Below are positions 7,147-13,442 of a stretch of 13,442 nt of DNA, in pieces. Position 1 is the first letter of the stretch, and the number at the start of each line of letters is the position of its first letter. The DNA lies in NCBI GenBank assembly GCA_004376695.1, contig SOJB01000076.1, forward strand, positions 1 through 13,442. Reading direction: 5' to 3'. The DNA comes from Dehalococcoidia bacterium. GTDB lineage: Bacteria > Chloroflexota > Dehalococcoidia > GIF9 > AB-539-J10. The translations under genes and the position numbers were made by a program. The notes under the pieces are model-generated. The model was not told the DNA's origin, made no database searches, and saw only the letters and a list, made by a program, of their open reading frames with translations.

Positions 7147-8072
7147 GGGGTAAACCTGGGGCGGGGTAAGAGGCCAGCCGCCTCCACTATCTCGGGCACA
7201 ACCTCCTCCCATTCGATGGCCATGAGGTGAATACCAGCCACGCCCTCGATTTGACGCACCTGGTTGATGATGTCCACGCAGAGCTGGATGCCCTCCCCGG
7301 ACACCCGCTCCCTGGTTACTCCTTGAAGACGCTCAATAACGCTATCCGGCACATCCATCCCGGGAACTCTGGTCTTCATGTATCTGGCGGCACCCACCGA
7401 CTTTATGGGGGCAACACCGGCGAGTATCTTCACGCGCTCATGAAGTCCCCTATCGCGTACCCCCTTCATCCATTCGGCGAACTTGTCCACATTGTAGATA
7501 ATCTGAGTCTGGATGAAGTCCGCTCCTGCCTCTACCTTCTTGGCAAGACGTGTTACCCGGAACTCAAATGGGTCGGCAAAGGGGTTCGCGGCGGCGCCGA
7601 TGAAGAGACGGGGCTCGACTGCCATCTCATCGCCACACTGGAACTTCTTCTCGTCCCGCATATCCTTCACCATCCTGACCAACTGAATGGAGTCGAGATC
7701 ATAGACACCTCTGGCGGCAGGGTGGTTACCGAATTTCTGGTGGTCGCCGGTGAGGCATAGCATATTGTTGATGCCCAGTGCCGCGATGCCCAGCACATCC
7801 ATCTGGAGAGCAATGCGGTTTCGGTCGCGGCACGTCATCTGCACGATGGGTTCCAACCCCTCCTCTTTGCCCATGACGGCAGCAGCCCATGATGCCATGC
7901 GCACGACCGCAGTCTGACCGTCGGTGATATTAAAGGCATCTACATGCCCTTTCAGTATCTTGGCCTTCTTTCTGATAACCTCCGCGTCGGCGCTCGGTGG
8001 CGGTCCCAATTCGCCTGTGACGGCGAACTGCCTGGACTCCAGTACCCGTTCAAGATTACTTCTGGTTTTCAT
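7143..8072 (-). CDS. metF: Methylenetetrahydrofolate reductase (MetF)
   Basis: Catalyses reduction of 5,10-methylene-THF to 5-methyl-THF, the last step of the methyl branch of the Wood-Ljungdahl pathway. The 309-residue protein is a single TIM-barrel flavoprotein of the short bacterial type, without a C-terminal regulatory domain. Visible motifs are TGELGPP with the likely catalytic acid E21, NITDG (48-52), CRDRNR (81-86), LTGDH (107-111, D110), and AGADFIQTQ. An in-frame ATG lies 51 nt further upstream, but 8072 is preferred because GGAGGAGCG (8081-8073) abuts it. In acetogens such as Moorella and Acetobacterium, MetF partners with the iron-sulfur protein MetV and, in Acetobacterium, with RnfC2. 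The same partners lie directly upstream here, so electrons probably reach the flavin through them rather than from NADH directly. Confidence 0.93.
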   Translation of the reverse strand: MKTRSNLERVLESRQFAVTGELGPPPSADAEVIRKKAKILKGHVDAFNITDGQTAVVRMASWAAAVMGKEEGLEPIVQMTCRDRNRIALQMDVLGIAALGINNMLCLTGDHQKFGNHPAARGVYDLDSIQLVRMVKDMRDEKKFQCGDEMAVEPRLFIGAAANPFADPFEFRVTRLAKKVEAGADFIQTQIIYNVDKFAEWMKGVRDRGLHERVKILAGVAPIKSVGAARYMKTRVPGMDVPDSVIERLQGVTRERVSGEGIQLCVDIINQVRQIEGVAGIHLMAIEWEEVVPEIVEAAGLLPRPRFTP

Positions 8073-8095
8073 CGCTCCTCCGGTTGTTTCGCTCA

Positions 8096-8112
8096 TCCCG
8101 ATGAGATCGGGA
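8096..8112. repeat. Perfect 7-bp hairpin between metV and metF
   Basis: TCCCGAT (8096-8102) and ATCGGGA (8106-8112) are perfect inverted arms around a 3-nt loop. In the minus-strand mRNA the hairpin starts 3 nt after the metV stop codon and ends 23 nt before the metF start. No U-tract follows, so it is unlikely to be a full terminator. It could stabilise the upstream transcript end or tune metV to metF expression. Confidence 0.55.
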
Positions 8113-8115
8113 CAT

Positions 8116-8751
8116 CTAGGCAAGCCCCTTTTCTGGCGGTGATGAAGTGGGACTCACATTCCAATTCTTCGGCGTACCGAGCCTCTCCAATGTATGAAGC
8201 TGTCCCAGTTTGGCAAGGCGGTCGAAGATCTGTTGCCAGACGCAGGGCATATCGGGATCAACTTCACATTTGCCGGCCTGTGAGCCGCCACAGGGACCGT
8301 TGAGAAGGTTCTTGGAACACAGAGCAACGGGGCAAAGCCCTCCCGTGTAGTTCAGATAACATTCGCCGCATTGATCACAGTTGAACTCCTTCGCAGTAAG
8401 TCCCTGGAAACCGTTCACATAAAGCGTATCGCAACAGGTATAGACGATCCTATCTTCCAGCAGCGAGGAAACAACTTGAGCGCCTACGCCGCAGGAGAAA
8501 ACAAGGACCACCTCTGCCCTCTCTATTTCACCGGCATACGCCTTGACGTATTCGTGAGCAAACTCCCTGTGGCATAGATAGTCAAGAGCTGCCTTGCCCA
8601 CGATTTCATTCTTCAAGCTGTCGATGAATTCTGCTGCCTCCTCCACGGGATAGTGAACGTCCCGACAGCCGAGGCATTCAAAGATGAAAAGCCTCTTTGA
8701 GGAAATCAGGGGCAGTATCTCTGCCTCAGCCTTTATTTGCACTGCGAGCAT
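8116..8751 (-). CDS. metV: MetV: methylenetetrahydrofolate reductase small (Fe-S) subunit
   Basis: A cytoplasmic, cysteine-rich protein of 211 residues of the MetV / MTHFR C-terminal-like family, which forms a complex with MetF and passes electrons to it. Fourteen cysteines are seen: CLGC (26-29), C60, C87, C106/C107, CDQCGEC (125-131), C140, C145, C154 in the family signature NGPCGG, C162 and C170. These would bind iron-sulfur cluster(s) and zinc. The start at 8751 has GGAG about 9 nt upstream and lies 26 nt inside the end of the upstream metV-rnfC fusion gene, so the two are probably translationally coupled. It is a clear paralogue of residues about 28-200 of that fusion protein. The last 20 residues are low-complexity and Pro/Ser-rich. 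Identification of the family is firm; cluster number and type are not visible. Confidence 0.88.
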   Translation of the reverse strand: MLAVQIKAEAEILPLISSKRLFIFECLGCRDVHYPVEEAAEFIDSLKNEIVGKAALDYLCHREFAHEYVKAYAGEIERAEVVLVFSCGVGAQVVSSLLEDRIVYTCCDTLYVNGFQGLTAKEFNCDQCGECYLNYTGGLCPVALCSKNLLNGPCGGSQAGKCEVDPDMPCVWQQIFDRLAKLGQLHTLERLGTPKNWNVSPTSSPPEKGLA

Positions 8752-10753
8752 ATGCCTTCTCCTGTCTTATGAAACTGAGAAGGGCAATCTTGGAAGCGCA
8801 TATGTATTCACAGCATCCGCATTCCACGCATTCCTCTACTTTGTGCTCGACTGCCTTTGCCAGGTCGCCCTTCTTCCCGTAGAAACCATAGAAAAGAGGA
8901 TAAAGCTGCAGGGGACAGACTTCCACGCAACGACCGCATTTTATGCAATCCCTTTCCTCAGACGCCGTCACGGGGTGCTTCTTGAGGACAGTGAGACCTG
9001 TCGTCCCTTTTATGACGTACGACTCCAGGCTCGCCTGGGGAATTCCCATAATCGCACCGCCCATCTTAACATCGTATCTCTCCAGAAGTCCGTCCACGTT
9101 CTTATCAAGGCAATACCGGATGATATCCTTGATCGGAGTCCCTATCTTAACCAGGTAGTTTCCGGGCCTGGTCAAGCCTTCTCCCGATACCGTTATGACC
9201 CTTTGAAACAGGGGAATGCCCTTTGCCACTGCTTGATAAACGGCAAAAAGCGTACCGACATTCGAGACCATCACCCCGACATCGAAAGGAAGCCCCTTCG
9301 GAGGTGGAGGGACGTCTCTGTCGAGAATTCTCTTGATCAGCGATCTTTCCGCGCCTTGAGGATACTTGGTTTTCAGGCTGACCAGCTCCACCGATGGATA
9401 TTTGTCTGAAAACCTGCTTAATGCTGCTATAGCCTCAGGTTTATTCTCCTCGACTCCCACAAAGACCTTATCGACCCCCAGAACCTTCTGAACTATACTC
9501 ATTCCGGCGAGAATCTCCTCGGGATGCTCAATCATCAGCCTGTTATCAGTATTCAGGTAAGGCTCGCATTCGCATCCATTTACAAGCAGAGTATCTACCG
9601 GTCTGGGAGGAGAGAATTTCACGTGTGTCGGAAACATGGCTCCGCCAAGACCCACGATTCCGCTTTCCTTGATTATGTCCAGCAAAGCCTCCTTCGGCAG
9701 TGCTTCAAAATCGTCACGAGGTTGAATCGAAGGATGTAGCTCGTTCTTTCCGTCGTTTTCTATTACTACCGCCAGTTCGTTTCTTTGCGCTGCGGGATAC
9801 GCTCGCTCCTCTATAGATATGACCTTCCCGCTGATGCTAGAGTGGATGGAAGAGGAAACGAAACCATCGGCCTCTCCAACCTTCTGGCCAACCTTGACTT
9901 CGTCACCCGGTTCGACTGCAGGTTTTGCTCTTCTGCCGACGTGTTGAGAAAGGAAGATGACCGCCATTTGGGGTTCCGGGAATCTCTCTACCCGTTTGTC
10001 CGCAGTTGCCTCCTTATTCTCTAGAGGATGAAAACCGCCGTAGAATCCTCCGCCTCTAAGCGCTTGATTCTGCAAGGATAGATCGTTCGTAACCTTCCAG
10101 GACGGCCTGGAGTAATCTCTTGGTTGAACATATTCTGAGGCGGACCGCTCTCCCCGTTTCTTAAGCCGCTCATGGATTCTTACCCAGGCGCAATCAACAT
10201 CTGAGTTCACCTCACATTTTCCATCGGTTGCTCCACCGCAAGGGCCATTCAACAGACCTTTGGCGCAGTTCGTAATAGGGCAAATCCCTCCCGTCAGATT
10301 CAGATAACACTGACTGCAGGCGGCACATTTCTCTTCTTCGAGGGAAACGCCGTGATAACCGACCTCAGCCGGGTAGTTCGGGCTGTGTGGCACTGAATCA
10401 GCCAGGGCGTAAACAGGCGTCCGCTCAAGGAGCCTGGCGACAAACTGGACTCCCAGGCCGCAAGAAATCACCCCTATACTGTCACAATGAGAGAGTTCCA
10501 GGTTTGAGATTCTCCTTGCGGAGAGAAACTCGTTACAAAGAAAATCAACTTGTGTGTGCCCCACGACTTTCTTTCTGTCTGCTCCCAGGGTCTCCAGAAG
10601 CTGCGCGTGTTGCCCTTCGTCTTCCTCCTCAAACTTCTTGAAACACTTGCCACATGAGAGGATGAATATCCGATTGACTCGTTGGAAGACCTCTCTGATT
10701 TCTTCGTCGGGTTTCGGTCTGAATTTAGTGTAGTCCATCAGGCGCGTCTGCAT
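8726..10753 (-). CDS. MetV-RnfC fusion: putative NADH-oxidising subunit of an MTHFR complex
   Basis: A 675-residue protein made of two families normally separate. Residues about 28-200 are a MetV-type domain with SCGKC (33-37), C73, C90, C98, CAACSQC (143-149), C158, C163, NGPCGG (169-174), C180 and C188. After a linker (about 200-235) comes a complete RnfC: the N-terminal barrel-sandwich domain (FYGGFHPLENK, 237-247; GDEVKVGQKVGEADGF, 283-298), the FMN/NADH Complex1_51K-like domain (GLGGAMFPTHVK, 368-379; NGCECEPYLNTD, 392-403), and two 4Fe-4S motifs (C603/C606/C609/C613 and C642/C645/C648/C652). RnfC2 of Acetobacterium woodii feeds NADH electrons to MetVF, and this protein would do the same. 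No other rnf gene is present, so it is not the membrane Rnf complex. The start at 10753 is supported by a weak GAGG; an ATG at 10738 is possible. Confidence 0.9.
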   Translation of the reverse strand: MQTRLMDYTKFRPKPDEEIREVFQRVNRIFILSCGKCFKKFEEEDEGQHAQLLETLGADRKKVVGHTQVDFLCNEFLSARRISNLELSHCDSIGVISCGLGVQFVARLLERTPVYALADSVPHSPNYPAEVGYHGVSLEEEKCAACSQCYLNLTGGICPITNCAKGLLNGPCGGATDGKCEVNSDVDCAWVRIHERLKKRGERSASEYVQPRDYSRPSWKVTNDLSLQNQALRGGGFYGGFHPLENKEATADKRVERFPEPQMAVIFLSQHVGRRAKPAVEPGDEVKVGQKVGEADGFVSSSIHSSISGKVISIEERAYPAAQRNELAVVIENDGKNELHPSIQPRDDFEALPKEALLDIIKESGIVGLGGAMFPTHVKFSPPRPVDTLLVNGCECEPYLNTDNRLMIEHPEEILAGMSIVQKVLGVDKVFVGVEENKPEAIAALSRFSDKYPSVELVSLKTKYPQGAERSLIKRILDRDVPPPPKGLPFDVGVMVSNVGTLFAVYQAVAKGIPLFQRVITVSGEGLTRPGNYLVKIGTPIKDIIRYCLDKNVDGLLERYDVKMGGAIMGIPQASLESYVIKGTTGLTVLKKHPVTASEERDCIKCGRCVEVCPLQLYPLFYGFYGKKGDLAKAVEHKVEECVECGCCEYICASKIALLSFIRQEKAYARSANKG

Positions 10754-10862
10754 GTCCTAAGAACCTCATGTGTTAGTCGACTGAGACGATCGGGCCTGGC
10801 TGTACTTCGCCTCACGGGGTGTCAGTCTTCCCTTGGCCGTTTAGCTTCCGGCAAGCCGCCGT

Positions 10863-10892
10863 ATTCTAAACCATCTGGCATCAGTTTCACAA
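10863..10892 (-). promoter_or_regulatory. Candidate promoter of the metV-rnfC / metV / metF / DUF3786 genes
   Basis: In the 161-nt gap between the CooC-type gene and the metV-rnfC fusion, the minus strand shows TTGTGA (10892-10887; 4/6) and, after 18 bp, TAGAAT (10868-10863; 5/6 to TATAAT). Transcription would begin near 10856 and leave a leader of about 100 nt before the ATG at 10753. No riboswitch was recognised in the leader. Transcription could also simply read through from the upstream genes. Confidence 0.35.
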
Positions 10893-10914
10893 GCTCCGGC
10901 TGTTGAGTACTTCA

Positions 10915-11682
10915 TCATAGAGACAATCTCTCGACTATCTCTTTTACCTTCGACTGGAGCGGAGATTCCTGAGGGAGGTCAGTCACGGGTTTTCCCTTCA
11001 TCTCCAGATCCGACATATCCGGCTCCTCTGGAATCAGGGCAAAGACCTCGAGGCCAGACTCCTCGATTGCCCCTTTTATCTCCGGAGACAGCTCACCTTT
11101 GACGCGATTGACGATAAGCCCGACTTTGCCCACGTTCGATCTCAATTCCTCGATTAGCTTCTTCATTCGAGCTGCCGCAGTGATACCTCTTATCGTGGGG
11201 TCCGACATGATGAGCAAGACATCGATGTCTCTCGTTGTCTGGCGACTTATGTGTTCCAGTCCTGCCTCGCAGTCCATAACGATATAGTCGTATTTGTGGT
11301 CCTGCACGAGCTTATCCAGCGAAGTGCGCAGAAATCGATTGGAGGCGCAGTAGCATCCGGGCCCCTCAGGGCGCCCCATGGCTATGAGGTCAAATCCTTT
11401 GGACTCTGCTAGCGATTCCACTATCTTGCCGAACAGGTATTCTTGCTTAACGATGGTGGGGCTGAGAGTACCCCTGGAGACATCTTCAGTCATCTTCTCC
11501 CGTATTGTGCCTACAGTCTGACTATCATCGAGAGGTAGCCCCAGGGCCTGGTTAAGGTTGGTGCTGGGGTCAGCATCCAGGGCCAGAATCAACCCCTTCT
11601 GAGATAGAAGTTTGACGAGTAAGGCAGCAACGGTAGTCTTGCCTACGCCTCCCTTCCCCGCCATGGCGATTGTTTTTGTCAT
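10915..11682 (-). CDS. CooC/AcsF-type ATPase for CODH/ACS nickel maturation
   Basis: A 255-residue P-loop ATPase of the MinD/SIMIBI class. The deviant Walker A GKGGVGKTT (9-17) carries the signature lysine K10; DADPS (36-40) forms the switch I region; YDYIVMD (131-137) is the Walker B strand. The CYC motif at 110-112 (Cys110, Cys112) binds metal between the monomers in CooC and marks this as the CooC/AcsF branch, not MinD. Known members insert nickel into the C-cluster of carbon monoxide dehydrogenase or the A-cluster of acetyl-CoA synthase in the cytoplasm. Its ATG overlaps the stop of the NuoF-like gene by 4 nt and has GGAG 9 nt upstream. The neighbouring MTHFR genes fit a Wood-Ljungdahl locus, but no CODH/ACS gene is within the window. 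Confidence 0.88.
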   Translation of the reverse strand: MTKTIAMAGKGGVGKTTVAALLVKLLSQKGLILALDADPSTNLNQALGLPLDDSQTVGTIREKMTEDVSRGTLSPTIVKQEYLFGKIVESLAESKGFDLIAMGRPEGPGCYCASNRFLRTSLDKLVQDHKYDYIVMDCEAGLEHISRQTTRDIDVLLIMSDPTIRGITAAARMKKLIEELRSNVGKVGLIVNRVKGELSPEIKGAIEESGLEVFALIPEEPDMSDLEMKGKPVTDLPQESPLQSKVKEIVERLSL

Positions 11683-13442
11683 TTCTTGCTTCTCCTTTCA
11701 GGTAACTCCGGTGAAGGGAGTGAGCTAACAGGCGATAGCTTAACCACCGCATTATACTCAGGAGGACAAACTTCCAGGCACGTACCACACTTAGAGCACT
11801 TCTCCTGATCTATGATCTTGATCTCTCCTTTATCCCCCTTGATTGCTTCGGTGGGACACGTGAGGACACAGTGTTCACAGGCTCTGTCACACCTGTCGGG
11901 AAGGATGTAGTAGACAATGAGTTCGGTACACACCTTCGCCGGGCAGAGCTTCTCCTGAATATGAGCCTCGTATTCGTCTCGAAAATAGCGGATGGTCGTG
12001 AGGACGGGATTGGGCGCTGTCTGTCCCAGGCCGCAAAGCGAGCCTGCCTTAACATCCTCAGCCAATGCTAGAATACGATCGATATCCTCCATTTTGCCCC
12101 GGCCGGCCGTGATGTCCTCCAGAATGTGCAGCATCTGCAGGGTACCCAGGCGGCACATAGTGCACTTCCCGCAGGATTCCCTGGTCGAGAAATCGAGGAA
12201 GAACCTCGCAGCGTCGACCATGCAGTTATCCTCATCCATGATGATCATACCGCCTGATCCCATCATCGAGCCAGCCTCGCGAAGCGAGTCATAATCGATA
12301 GGGATATCGAGCAGAGCCTCAGGGAGGCAACCCCCTGAGGGCCCCCCTATCTGCACCGCTTTGAACTGCCTGTCTTTAGCAATACCACCGCCGATGTCAT
12401 AGACAAGCTGGCGCAGTGTTGTTCCCATAGGCACTTCGGCCAATCCCGAATTGACCACCTTGCCCGCCAGGGCGAACACTGCGGTGCCCCTGCTTCCTTC
12501 GGTGCCGTTGGAGGCGAACCATTCCGCCCCCCGCTCGATTATGGAAGGAACATAGGCGAAGGTTTTCACGTTGTTCAGCAGAGTAGGCCTATCCCACAGG
12601 CCGGCCTCGGCGAGGCGGGGAGGCCTGATTCTGGGTTCGCTTCTTCTGCCCTCCATAGCTGCGACCAGTGCCGTTGATTCCCCGGAGACGAAGGCGCCGG
12701 CGCCTGCCGCTATCTCGATATGAAAAGCGGAGCCGCTGCCCATAACATTGTCTCCCAGGAAACCCAATTCCGCGGATTGCTTCAGAGCAATCCGCACACG
12801 CTCAATGGCTAGAGGATATTCGGCACGGACGTAGACATAGCCCTGTTCAGCACCCACAGCGTAACCGGCGATAATCATGCCCTCAATAACTTGATGGGGG
12901 TCGCTTTCAAGGATAACCCGATCCATGAAAGCACCGGGATCGCCTTCATCGGCGTTGCATATAACGTATTTCGGCGTGCCTTTGGCCTTACGGCACTGCT
13001 CCCACTTCCGATGGGTGGGAAAGCCAGCCCCTCCTCTTCCCCGCAGTCCGGACTTCTTCAGTTCCACGATTATCTCATCTGGCGACATCTTCAATGCCTT
13101 CTCCAGACCGCTATAACCGCCGTTGGCTATGTAGTCATTCATGTTCTCAGGATCGATATAGCCACAGCGGCGCAGTATAAGGCGAAGCTCGCGTTCATAT
13201 CTGGGAAGCTCCGGGATATAGACAGCTTCCTCATCGCCTCCTTCAAGGGTGCCGAGGGCAAGCTCGAGGCAGGGGTCATCGCCTGCGACATAACCCGCTA
13301 CAAGGCGGGGTACAATCTCCGGGGTTACGTTAGCATACGCGATGCTCAGAGAGTCAGGCTTGGAGATGATGACCAGGGGGTCGGCATAACATAGCTCCAT
13401 GCAGCCGACCTGGATAATGGGGACTTCCAGACCCTGTCGCGT
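11679..13442 (-). CDS. NuoF/HydB-type NADH-oxidising flavoprotein, partial (start beyond window)
   Basis: The frame is open to the window edge, so at least 587 residues are seen and the true N-terminus is missing. An ATG at 13400 is not the start: the 14 codons before it continue a thioredoxin-like 2Fe-2S domain, with VGCMELC spanning that ATG. Counting from that Met: Rossmann-like FMN/NADH domain with GRGGAGFPTHRKW (121-133), NADEGDPGAF (149-158) and GAGAFVSGESTAL (233-245); SLBB region about 305-370; N3-type 4Fe-4S ligands C410/C413/C416 and C456; C-terminal 2x4Fe-4S ferredoxin (C504-C515, C535-C545). This order (Trx, 51K, ferredoxin) is that of HydB/HymB and of NuoF-type subunits of formate dehydrogenases or hydrogenases. 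It oxidises NAD(P)H with FMN and passes electrons to iron-sulfur partners. Partners such as a NuoE-like or NuoG-like subunit may lie upstream, outside the window. Confidence 0.88.
   Translation of the reverse strand, partial: TRQGLEVPIIQVGCMELCYADPLVIISKPDSLSIAYANVTPEIVPRLVAGYVAGDDPCLELALGTLEGGDEEAVYIPELPRYERELRLILRRCGYIDPENMNDYIANGGYSGLEKALKMSPDEIIVELKKSGLRGRGGAGFPTHRKWEQCRKAKGTPKYVICNADEGDPGAFMDRVILESDPHQVIEGMIIAGYAVGAEQGYVYVRAEYPLAIERVRIALKQSAELGFLGDNVMGSGSAFHIEIAAGAGAFVSGESTALVAAMEGRRSEPRIRPPRLAEAGLWDRPTLLNNVKTFAYVPSIIERGAEWFASNGTEGSRGTAVFALAGKVVNSGLAEVPMGTTLRQLVYDIGGGIAKDRQFKAVQIGGPSGGCLPEALLDIPIDYDSLREAGSMMGSGGMIIMDEDNCMVDAARFFLDFSTRESCGKCTMCRLGTLQMLHILEDITAGRGKMEDIDRILALAEDVKAGSLCGLGQTAPNPVLTTIRYFRDEYEAHIQEKLCPAKVCTELIVYYILPDRCDRACEHCVLTCPTEAIKGDKGEIKIIDQEKCSKCGTCLEVCPPEYNAVVKLSPVSSLPSPELPERRSKK

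Noticed and set aside
8684..9409. 241-codon plus-strand open frame
   Set aside because: Antisense to the conserved RnfC domain and to metV; no recognisable motif and no fitting start context.
13398..13400. ATG at 13400 as start of the NuoF-like gene
   Set aside because: The frame stays open to the window edge and the codons before it continue the thioredoxin-like domain with a ligand-type Cys immediately upstream of the Met.

Overview
The window reads as chromosomal DNA of an anaerobic bacterium that runs the methyl (Eastern) branch of the Wood-Ljungdahl pathway. The DUF3786 and DUF4389 proteins, the CooC-type ATPase, the MetF/MetV/RnfC set and short GTCATTCTGAG-type intergenic repeats together suggest a Chloroflexota (Dehalococcoidia-like) genome. 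That placement is an inference; Clostridia or Desulfobacterota are not excluded. All genes but one lie on the minus strand. No tRNA, rRNA, CRISPR array, transposase or integrase gene was recognised.

Right half, transcribed right to left (13442 to 6484): a NuoF/HydB-type NADH-oxidising flavoprotein, cut by the window edge, overlaps a CooC-family nickel-insertion ATPase by 4 nt. After a 161-nt leader with a candidate promoter comes a 675-residue protein that fuses a MetV-type cysteine-rich domain to a complete RnfC. It is followed by a second, free-standing MetV (26-nt overlap), the methylenetetrahydrofolate reductase MetF, and a DUF3786 protein (4-nt overlap with metF). The likely working model is a soluble NADH-dependent methylenetetrahydrofolate reductase: RnfC oxidises NADH, the two MetV-type iron-sulfur modules carry electrons, and MetF reduces methylene-THF to methyl-THF. 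The CooC-type ATPase suggests that CODH/ACS genes lie nearby beyond the right edge. The MetV-RnfC fusion beside a second MetV copy is the most interesting feature.

Centre (2879-6355): dnaE, the replicative DNA polymerase III alpha subunit. It has an intact PHP metal site and an in-frame, repeat-like insertion. Its near-consensus promoter lies so close to the start codon that the mRNA is probably leaderless.

Left part: a small membrane protein of the DUF4389 family on the plus strand (2018-2662), and an acyl-CoA synthetase-like protein on the minus strand (129-1637). The latter has a good promoter but has lost several catalytic residues of the adenylate-forming family, so it may be a pseudoenzyme or have a changed function. 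The left edge (1-90) is a degenerate array of about 30-bp repeat units.
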